From positions 1-26,338 of IMG/VR virus record IMGVR_UViG_3300037486_000541: a stretch of DNA of 26,338 nt; one strand, written 5' to 3'. Source of the stretch: a virus. Below the pieces are notes generated by a model. That model searched no databases. It was not told the origin of the DNA and saw nothing but the letters and a program-made list of their open reading frames with translations. The position numbers and the translations under genes are program-made. The number at the start of each line of letters is the position of its first letter. Position 1 is the first letter of the stretch. This document shows positions 1 to 6,104 of this stretch, in pieces.

Positions 1-2
1 TC

Positions 3-37
3 CCCCCACATTAACACACCTTTGGTGTGTGTGGGGG
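3..37. repeat. 35-base imperfect palindrome at the window edge
   Basis: CCCCCACA (3-10) pairs with TGTGGGGG (30-37), and CACACC (15-20) pairs with GGTGTG (24-29) around a TTT loop. A four-base TTAA bulge lies on one side. There is no T-run on either strand, so it is not a classic intrinsic terminator, although it lies downstream of the minus-strand operon that ends at 395. It could be a 3' end structure or a protein-binding palindrome. Confidence 0.5.
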
Positions 38-394
38 TCCCCCCTGGAGTGGAGATGGGTATGTGGGTAAAAGTAAGCCAAACAAGCCAAAAGCGGGGTA
101 TTTGGTTTTTAGGGGTGGTGGAGCGGGCAAAGAATGGGTGAGCTTCAACGGTTTACGTTCTGGAAAACCCCTAACATTCCAGCAAGATTCCGGAAACTGG
201 AGTGAATTGGCATAGAATTGACGTAAGTGGTTGATAATGGTACAGCGTATAGAAGTTGAATTAAATATGTTAGGGGTATGGTGAATTCGCGTAAAGTGTT
301 GGCAGCCAACAGAACTAAAGTTACTTCAGGGGTTCGGATTGTGGGGGGAAATTTGGGGGTTACAATTCGTATAAAGTGTTGGCAGCCAACAGTG
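38..394. other. Non-coding stretch left of the minus-strand operon
   Basis: I see no convincing gene here. A GTG-initiated plus-strand ORF at 27-215 has no ribosome-binding site and no recognisable domain. The stretch contains the two copies of a palindrome-bearing repeat listed separately. The plus strand is notably G and T rich, a skew that continues through the cupin and the next gene up to about 1650. Confidence 0.5.
284..319 (+). repeat. Palindrome-bearing direct repeat, copy 1
   Basis: This 36-base unit matches 364-399 at all but four positions. Its core is the perfect inverted repeat TGTTGGCAGCCAACA (297-311), with 7-base arms around one central A. The flanks AATTCG and CTAAA are shared with copy 2. 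The palindromes of the two copies start exactly 80 bases apart. The likely role is a binding site for a dimeric protein, such as an operator or replication/partition iteron; which one cannot be told. Confidence 0.7.
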
Positions 395-399
395 CTAAA
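364..399 (+). repeat. Palindrome-bearing direct repeat, copy 2
   Basis: This is the second copy of the repeat at 284-319, with the same perfect palindrome at 377-391. Its right end overlaps the last codons of the minus-strand cupin gene. Because the palindromic core is conserved exactly while some flanking bases differ, the palindrome appears to be the constrained element. Confidence 0.7.
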
Positions 400-922
400 T
401 TTTGAAAGTTGGTGTTAGGGGTGGTGGTTTGGGTTTTGAGGCTGGGGAGATGCGGAAGGTATCGGAATTGGAGTGAGGGGTAGAGGCTTCGAAGACAGAC
501 CCGGCATGGGAGCAACAGACCTGGTGGGCGGTGCCGGCTGGGAGGTGGATGATGGATCCATGGGAGGCTGGGAAGAAGGTATGGGTGCCGGTTTTGGGAT
601 TGACGGTGGTGATGAGGAACTGGCCGGATTCGACGAACCAGGTTTCGGTTTTGGCGAGGTGGTAGTGGAGGGAGCCGTGGGTATTGGCGAGGAAGTTGAG
701 GATTTTGAAGGTATAGAGGGGGCCGTTATGGATCCAGAGTTCATGGCCCCAGGATTTGGTATGGGTGGTGGTTTGGGTGGGTGGAGGATATTTCATGTGG
801 ATAATTTTGCGTTTGAGGTTACCGCGTTCGGAGAGGCCCGAGCAGACGATATCGCGGAACTGCTGGCAGGAGATGTTCGGGATTCGCCGTCTTTTTTTCG
901 TCTTTCGCCGGGTATTTTTCAT
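395..922 (-). CDS. Cupin-domain protein (sugar isomerase/mannose-6-P isomerase type II-like fold)
   Basis: This 175-residue protein has a very basic N-terminus (about residues 1-15, KNTRRKTKKRRR) followed by a single cupin barrel. The cupin signature is visible as GSLHYHLAKTETWFVESGQF, giving the H-x-H...E metal-ligand pattern, and later HLPAGTAHQV, which supplies the second-motif histidine. Phage and cell-surface sugar genes often carry such cupins, which act as sugar-phosphate isomerases or sugar-binding proteins; the substrate here is not determinable. The C-terminus is Pro/Lys/Ser rich. The ATG at 922 was chosen because upstream ATGs overlap the preceding gene. No strong ribosome-binding site is visible, and a shorter start (MKYPPP...) is possible. 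It is the last gene of the minus-strand operon. Confidence 0.72.
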   Translation of the reverse strand: MKNTRRKTKKRRRIPNISCQQFRDIVCSGLSERGNLKRKIIHMKYPPPTQTTTHTKSWGHELWIHNGPLYTFKILNFLANTHGSLHYHLAKTETWFVESGQFLITTVNPKTGTHTFFPASHGSIIHLPAGTAHQVCCSHAGSVFEASTPHSNSDTFRISPASKPKPPPLTPTFKI

Positions 923-945
923 GTTTAGCTGTCTATTTTGGGGAT

Positions 946-1422
946 TTAGGTGTGACAGGATTTGTCCTGGGGGCATTGGCAGGCTTTGGATTCGCGGATC
1001 CAGCCGCCGAGGGTTTGGATCATTTCTTCGAGGAGAGATTCGGCTTCGAGGCGGGTGATGGGGTGGGTTTTGGGGTTTGGGGTGCGGGTTTGGCGATCGG
1101 AATGGGGTGTGACGATGAAGAACGGGGCTCCGTGGGCGGTTGGGGCGCGGATGAAGGCGAAGTCATTTTTCATGGGGGTGGTGGCGTTGGGGTCATGGGT
1201 TGGTGTGGGAGACTGCGGCAACTTTTGGACACTGGCGGCCTGGGTGCCGGACAGGAACAGGTCAGTGGCCAGGCAGAGGGCGATGCTGGCGACCACGGGG
1301 TTGGCCTGTTTGAGGTTTTGAAGGAAGTGGCTCAGGAGTTCCTGGACGGCTTTCTGGTCGGCTTGGGGCAGGTTGGCCAGGAATCGTTTGACGTCTTCGA
1401 AGGTGACGGTTGGTTCGTTCAT
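946..1422 (-). CDS. Hypothetical protein, 158 aa
   Basis: I do not recognise the family. The N-terminal third (residues about 5-55) looks helical, with a hydrophobic stretch around VVASIALCLATDLFLSG. The middle is a Pro/Thr/Asn-rich linker, a second helical segment lies at about 120-145, and the tail ends in a CQCPQDKSC cluster. The start ATG overlaps the stop of the upstream gene as ATGA (1419-1422), which supports both the start and translational coupling. The coding strand is C/A rich, like its neighbour. Confidence 0.6.
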   Translation of the reverse strand: MNEPTVTFEDVKRFLANLPQADQKAVQELLSHFLQNLKQANPVVASIALCLATDLFLSGTQAASVQKLPQSPTPTHDPNATTPMKNDFAFIRAPTAHGAPFFIVTPHSDRQTRTPNPKTHPITRLEAESLLEEMIQTLGGWIRESKACQCPQDKSCHT

Positions 1423-1676
1423 GAGTGTTCGGGGTTGGGGTTATCTGGGACGTCGTGGGAGATGCAGACGGAGGCGATTTTGAACTGCATTGGTGGGACG
1501 TATTTTTTGGTTTTCGGCAGTGAGTTGTTGTGGAGGCTGCGGGCGCGGATGTAATCCATGGCCTCGGGGATGGAGGAGAAGAAGTTGCCGACGACCCGCT
1601 CTTTTTCGCAGAGGTAGGGGACCCAGGTTTTGGAACCTTCCGGCCGGCAGAGGACGACGTGGTAGCAGATTTTCAT
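1419..1676 (-). CDS. Hypothetical protein, 85 aa
   Basis: This is a small compact protein beginning MKICYHVVLCRPEG. No family was recognised. It alternates predicted strands (ICYHVVLC, FKIASVCI) with one helix (IPEAMDYIRARSL), suggesting a small alpha/beta fold. It starts 8 bases after the stop of the primase-helicase and overlaps the next gene by ATGA, so it belongs to the same operon. Confidence 0.62.
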   Translation of the reverse strand: MKICYHVVLCRPEGSKTWVPYLCEKERVVGNFFSSIPEAMDYIRARSLHNNSLPKTKKYVPPMQFKIASVCISHDVPDNPNPEHS

Positions 1677-1684
1677 GCGGGTGA

Positions 1685-3790
1685 TTAGGCTTGGGGGCCT
1701 TTGATGTAGAGTCCGCTTTTCTTTGCGAGTTTGCCATTTTCGACGAGGGCGTCAAGGGTTCGCGAGACGGTGCCGCCGTGTATGTTGACGCGGAGGACAT
1801 TGGCTGCGTACTCGGTGATGCGGGTGCTGATGGCGTTGTGGCGTTCGCCCTCTTCGGTGCAGACGGCCAGGAATTCGGCCAGGTTGGCGGTGGCGATCTT
1901 GCCGGCTTTGCCGCGTTCGGTGAGGATTTCCTTGGGCTGGGGGTTGCTGACGGTGGCGCTGGCGCACTCGACCGGGGGGTCGGTCTGGATCCAGAAGATG
2001 TTCTGGGACGAATGGCTCAGGAGGATGGTGTTGGTCCGGTTACCGTTGGGGTGGGTGGCCTGGGCGCGTTTGCCGCGTTTGGCCAGGAGTAGCTCGTAGT
2101 TGGTGTCCTGGAGTGGGTTGAGCACCATGATGGCCCGGGCCCAGTTGGTCAGTTCGGACGAGCCGATGCCGTGGTAGGCCCATTCGGACATGCTTTTGAC
2201 CGGGCGCGGGTTCTTCTTGGTGGGCTGGAAGTCTTTAGGGGGCTTGCCGCTGTGGTGGACCCCCAGGAAGGCCACGTTGGAGCCGGCCAGGATGGGATTG
2301 AGCCAATTCCGGCAGAACTGGCCGACGACCTCCTGTTTGGAGATGTCGTTACCGATAAAGGAAAGGAGGGGATCCACGATCACCAGGTCGGGTTGGTGGT
2401 GGTCGATCAGGCGTTGGAGGGCGACGATGAAGGCGTGGCCGGTGTCGGCGACGTTGTGGTTGGTGATGAGGCAACGCTCGAGCTGTTCCCAGACGGCCGT
2501 GTCTTGAACGATGCCCATGCCCTGCGCGATGCCCAGGTCCATGTCGTGGAGGTCGGCCAGGTCGTTCTCGGCCTGGATCATGAGGATCTTGAGGGGCCCG
2601 GTGGGGGTGATGCCGAAGCAGGGCCGGCCGAGCGCCCAGGTCATGGCCAGCTGCCGGGCGAGGGAGCTCTTGCCGATCCCCGAGGGGCCGACCAGGAGCG
2701 CGGAACCGCCTTTGCGCAGCCAGTGGTGGCCGGCCACGGTCAGCCCATCGTCATCGGCGTTGTAGTCGCGGATCCGTATGCTGCTGTAGGTGGTGCCGAT
2801 CCCCTGGACCAGGAGGTGCCGGGACCAGTCGGTGAAGGAGGCCGCGCCGATGTCCAGGGCCAGGAGCATCTGGACCGAGTCGCCGCGTTTGGCGTCGGGG
2901 CAGCGGCTGAACCGGGAGGGGTTCTTGTTGTGGGCATCGGGCTTGTAGGCGGCGAAGTGGTTGTAGACCAGGTTGACCCGTTCGTCGTATTCCTTGCGGT
3001 TCTTGGCGTGGATCTTGACCCAGGCGTGGATGCTCTTGCCGCCCGAGTAGATCACGGCCGCACACGGCAGGTTGGACTTGGTGTAGAGTAACCACTGCTC
3101 CTCCAGGCTGATCTCGTCGAACTCGATCAGGGCGTGGCGAAAGGAGGTGACGTCGGAGTCGCGGCCGCGCCCGTCCTGGCTCATCGGGTTGATCCCGAGG
3201 TAGACGCCGACCGGTGGACCGCCCAGGCGGTAGTAGATGCTGTTGATGTCGATATGCTTCTCTAACTTGGCCAGCCACTCCTCCCGGGAGAGCACGGCGC
3301 CACCGTGGGGATCGCAGCCGATCGTGCCGTCCTCGGTGAAGCCGCTCATCACCCGCACGCCTTCCCCGGGCTCAAAGCAGCTGCGCAGGACCAGCTCGAA
3401 GCCGTCCCACTTCCCGTTGGGCAGCTCCAGACCGGCGGCTTCGGACAGGTCGTAGTCCAGGCTGGGTAGGGCTGGTCGACCGTCGGGGGGCCTGGTGGCC
3501 GGCGCCAGACGGTCGGGGCGTTCCCGGCGCCCGGTCAGGAGGTAGCCCCGGGGCTTGCCGAAATCCTTGGTGTCGGCCTCGCGGATCTTGTGTTCGAGGT
3601 CGGCCGGGGACCAGGGCGGCTGGCAGCCACGGTTCCACTCCTCGAGCAGGAGCATGGCCTCGTGGTCGGGTAGGTTGAAGCCCCACTTGAGCGCCCGGGC
3701 GGCATTGAGGGCTTGAACGTGTCCTTGCTGGCCTGAGACTGACGGGGGGATGGCAGCCAGGTATTTTTGGGCTTGTTCGAAAATAGTCAT
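1685..3790 (-). CDS. Primase-helicase: PriCT + AEP-like primase + RepA/RecA-like ATPase
   Basis: This 701-residue replication protein has several regions. Residues about 15-80 resemble a PriCT helical module (GHVQALNAARAL, EWN.GCQPPWSPADLEHKI). Residues about 190-320 look like an archaeo-eukaryotic-type primase core, with EFDE at 223-226, the SGGKSIHAW motif at 249-257 and an Arg/Asp cluster near 293-303. Residues about 350-600 form a RecA-fold ATPase of the RepA/AAA_25 type, with Walker A GPSGIGKSS (368-376), IQAEND at 405-410 and Walker B LVIVDP (469-474). A GVHHSGKP element follows at 510-517. The C-terminal region (about 630-700) looks like a winged helix (TRITEYAANVLRVN...GGTVSRTLDALVENGKL). 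It presumably primes and unwinds phage DNA. Whether the primase centre is catalytically complete is uncertain. Confidence 0.85.
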   Translation of the reverse strand: MTIFEQAQKYLAAIPPSVSGQQGHVQALNAARALKWGFNLPDHEAMLLLEEWNRGCQPPWSPADLEHKIREADTKDFGKPRGYLLTGRRERPDRLAPATRPPDGRPALPSLDYDLSEAAGLELPNGKWDGFELVLRSCFEPGEGVRVMSGFTEDGTIGCDPHGGAVLSREEWLAKLEKHIDINSIYYRLGGPPVGVYLGINPMSQDGRGRDSDVTSFRHALIEFDEISLEEQWLLYTKSNLPCAAVIYSGGKSIHAWVKIHAKNRKEYDERVNLVYNHFAAYKPDAHNKNPSRFSRCPDAKRGDSVQMLLALDIGAASFTDWSRHLLVQGIGTTYSSIRIRDYNADDDGLTVAGHHWLRKGGSALLVGPSGIGKSSLARQLAMTWALGRPCFGITPTGPLKILMIQAENDLADLHDMDLGIAQGMGIVQDTAVWEQLERCLITNHNVADTGHAFIVALQRLIDHHQPDLVIVDPLLSFIGNDISKQEVVGQFCRNWLNPILAGSNVAFLGVHHSGKPPKDFQPTKKNPRPVKSMSEWAYHGIGSSELTNWARAIMVLNPLQDTNYELLLAKRGKRAQATHPNGNRTNTILLSHSSQNIFWIQTDPPVECASATVSNPQPKEILTERGKAGKIATANLAEFLAVCTEEGERHNAISTRITEYAANVLRVNIHGGTVSRTLDALVENGKLAKKSGLYIKGPQA

Positions 3791-3844
3791 GGGGAGTAAA
3801 GTTCGATCGGTTCGGTTTGCTGGGTTAGTATCGTTCAGGGGCAG

Positions 3845-3868
3845 CCCCGGTTTGGTTGTTCGCCGGGG
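3845..3868 (-). terminator. GC-rich hairpin downstream of the DHH gene
   Basis: CCCCGG (3845-3850) and CCGGGG (3863-3868) form a perfect 6-bp stem with a 12-base loop. The stem extends by partial pairing to GCA/TGC outside. It lies between the stop of the DHH gene (3881) and the start of the primase-helicase (3790). No U-tract follows on the minus strand, so it may be an attenuator or an RNA-stability element. Confidence 0.35.
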
Positions 3869-3880
3869 TTGCCTTCTTTG

Positions 3881-5554
3881 TCAGCCTCGGACTGGCTGGG
3901 TCCCTTCCGGCGTGAGCGTGCTGGCCGTGATGACGGCCACCGGCGGCGCCCCGGTCACCGACGTGATCGGCACACTCGCCACATCGCGGCCTTCGAAATA
4001 GACATCGCCCACCGCCAGGTCGTCGAAGCAAAAAACTCCAGAATGCACATCGAAACAACAGCCGAAGGTGGTGTCGCTGTAGTTGGTCGTTTCCAAGACC
4101 TTGGCAAAGGCGGCGCCCGTTCCCGACTGACGCAGGTAGTAACGTGCGCCTGAACCAGGCTGAGTTTCGATCCGGAAATCGTAGGACAGACCGCGAGTGT
4201 AGGTTGCCACCTTGCCTCGGTCGGTTCCGTTTTCGTAGACACGCAAATCGCCATTCGCAAAATACACCGCGTAGACGAGTTGAGCGTAATTCCCCGAAGC
4301 GAGACTCGGCCTCCGAAAACCGACCATGGCATGCGTGGTCCCCGTCGGGGTGTCCACCCGGCCCTCCAACCAGCCGCCACGCTTGACCTTCAAATCGAGC
4401 GGGAAAGCCCAGGCACTACCCCAACTGCCCTGGCCCTCCAGTATCAGCTTCTCGTCCTGCTGGGCGTTGGCCACCCGCCATTGGTTAAGATCAAGATCCT
4501 TGCCGTGGAAATCGAATTGCCGGTGGTGATTCTCACTTTGGTCAAGATCGAGCTCCTGGATTACCGACGGCTGACCCGGTTCCGGCCTTACCAGGAACAT
4601 GTCGGCTCGGAGGTCCTGCACAAAGCCACTGGCCTGTTTGTGTCCCCCTCCGCCGAGCGCCTTCGCGATCACCGAACAGTCGAAGCTCGGCCGGCTGCGG
4701 AGCCCCCACTGCCGTTGGCCGTCGCCCCGGTCCATGTAGTAGCCGGCGAATGGCGAGGCGGGGTGGCGCTTGAGCAGCTCCTCACCCACCTCGGAGTAGA
4801 AGACCGTGGCATTGGCGACCGGCACAAAATACTGCTTCTCATAGCACTCGGGGCTGGTCTGGGTCAGGATCCTGGCCGGATCGTCATTCAGATCGAACAG
4901 CATCCACCGGGCATGATCGCACATGTTATCGACCATCTGCCTTTGGAGGTTGAGCGCGGTGATGCCGCCGATGATCATCTCCTCGCGTTCCCGGGTCGAT
5001 TCCATCCGGTCCATGAGCCAGTGCCAGAGATTCATCTCCATGGGCCGCGACTTGATGTAGGCGCTTATGGCGTGGCTATGGGGCAGCTTGAACAGCCAGA
5101 GATCCCGGTCTTGGAGGTACTGGATGAACATGGGCGCAGGCTTGCCGGGATTGAAGTACTCCCAGGCCAGCATGGCGCCGGATTTGGTCATGTCGAACTT
5201 GAGCGAGATGTTATTTACTCGGTTCATCTCGGTGGTCAGGTCTGTCTGGAACGTGGTTTCGTCGATCAGATTGAGGGCTTGCTTGAACGCCGGCCACGAG
5301 AGGTCCTTCTCTGCCGTTGCGTGATGGTCGAGCACTACGACTTTGTTCTGGAACGCGGCAATCTCAAGCAACACCTTGGCCGGGTAACTGAAGTCCAGGA
5401 TGTAAACGTCGCTCCCGGGATCGAGTGTGGGCGGCGCCTGGCCATAGAGCACAGGGATGTGCGTGCAGCCCGTGTCTTTGAGCGCCAGGTACGCCACCAT
5501 GGCGGCACCAAATCCGTCGAAGCAGTTTCCGTGATAGAGGATGTAGCTTTTCAT
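3881..5554 (-). CDS. DHH/DHHA1 phosphoesterase fused to a concanavalin/LamG-like domain
   Basis: The protein has 557 residues from the ATG at 5554, which overlaps the upstream stop as ATGA; a longer frame to 5719 is rejected. Residues 1-315 are a DHH-family phosphoesterase. They show HGNCFDGFGAA (8-18), an Asp at 54 in YILDFS, the DHH motif (76-78), QDRDLW (148-153) and the DHHA1 signature GGGGHKQASGF (301-311). NrnA/RecJ-type DHH enzymes cleave nanoRNA, cyclic dinucleotides or ssDNA. Residues about 340-557 add a beta-rich module (NYAQLVYAVYFANGDLRVYE, GLSYDFRIE, FGCCFDVH) resembling a concanavalin A-like/DUF1080-type sandwich, which is not a usual partner of DHH enzymes. The domain assignment of this half is by pattern only. 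Confidence 0.82.
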   Translation of the reverse strand: MKSYILYHGNCFDGFGAAMVAYLALKDTGCTHIPVLYGQAPPTLDPGSDVYILDFSYPAKVLLEIAAFQNKVVVLDHHATAEKDLSWPAFKQALNLIDETTFQTDLTTEMNRVNNISLKFDMTKSGAMLAWEYFNPGKPAPMFIQYLQDRDLWLFKLPHSHAISAYIKSRPMEMNLWHWLMDRMESTREREEMIIGGITALNLQRQMVDNMCDHARWMLFDLNDDPARILTQTSPECYEKQYFVPVANATVFYSEVGEELLKRHPASPFAGYYMDRGDGQRQWGLRSRPSFDCSVIAKALGGGGHKQASGFVQDLRADMFLVRPEPGQPSVIQELDLDQSENHHRQFDFHGKDLDLNQWRVANAQQDEKLILEGQGSWGSAWAFPLDLKVKRGGWLEGRVDTPTGTTHAMVGFRRPSLASGNYAQLVYAVYFANGDLRVYENGTDRGKVATYTRGLSYDFRIETQPGSGARYYLRQSGTGAAFAKVLETTNYSDTTFGCCFDVHSGVFCFDDLAVGDVYFEGRDVASVPITSVTGAPPVAVITASTLTPEGTQPVRG

Positions 5555-5808
5555 AGGTTGAGTCGTTTCAAGTCCAGTTCTGTCTGTTGCTCGCGGGCCT
5601 GCATATCGTCGGCAACCTCTCCGAGCATTTTGAGTTTTTCCAGTGAGGTGCATATCGATTGCATGCACTCGATTTCGTATGCAGCCTTCTCTGCCGTCAT
5701 CCGGCCGCCTTCGACCCACTTGGGGTAGACGTTTGTCCGGAGGGAGAGTTCGCGCCGTGCGCAGGCCAGCATTTCCGCGTGACTGCGGGTTGGTGTTGGT
5801 AGTTCCAT
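5551..5808 (-). CDS. Small conserved-type phage protein, 85 aa
   Basis: A mostly helical protein containing ARRELSLRTNVYPKWVEGGR, which resembles a short family seen in many phage replication operons (REL..R...YPK.V..G.M....A..EI..M..I). Its function is unknown. It begins one base after the preceding gene's stop and overlaps the DHH gene by ATGA, so it is probably co-translated with it. Confidence 0.68.
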   Translation of the reverse strand: MELPTPTRSHAEMLACARRELSLRTNVYPKWVEGGRMTAEKAAYEIECMQSICTSLEKLKMLGEVADDMQAREQQTELDLKRLNL

Positions 5809-5809
5809 G

Positions 5810-6103
5810 TCAGTTTCGGCTGGGTCGTGATCTAAATTTGATGGTTTCGAAGAAAAACTCGCGTTCGGCTGGGGTGGCGAACATTACGCCTTCCAGTGTG
5901 GTCGACAGTTTGTCGACGAACTGATCCAGGGTGTAGCCCGACCCCGGTTTGGGCGCCCATTCCTTGTCAATGAACGCGAGTACGCATGGGTCCGTTTCAG
6001 CCGCATCAATCTGATCTAGCGCCTGGTCCAAAAGTGCTAGGTCCTTCCCGTGTCGGACCCAGATTCTGCGATAAGCCTCATATCGGATTTGGCGCACCGT
6101 CAT
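5810..6103 (-). CDS. Hypothetical protein, 97 aa
   Basis: The start at 6103 (MTVRQIRYEAYRRIW) follows the helicase stop by one base (TAATATG) and is preferred over an upstream frame that would run into the helicase. The protein is helical in the first 45 residues, with acidic and aromatic patches, and ends in a basic tail (IKFRSRPSRN). No family was recognised. Its place between helicase and DHH genes suggests an accessory replication role, but nothing in the sequence proves it. Confidence 0.62.
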   Translation of the reverse strand: MTVRQIRYEAYRRIWVRHGKDLALLDQALDQIDAAETDPCVLAFIDKEWAPKPGSGYTLDQFVDKLSTTLEGVMFATPAEREFFFETIKFRSRPSRN

Positions 6104-6104
6104 A

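Noticed and set aside
27-215. 62-codon plus-strand ORF at the left end
   Set aside because: GTG start, no ribosome-binding site, low-complexity content in a G/T-rich stretch, and no recognisable domain.
2171-3091. 306-codon plus-strand ORF
   Set aside because: Antisense to the primase-helicase with Walker motifs; Val/Gly/Asp-rich composition is typical of an antisense shadow.
4280-5728. 482-codon plus-strand ORF
   Set aside because: Lies fully antisense to the DHH phosphoesterase gene, whose motifs are clear; it is a shadow kept open by GC-rich codon usage.
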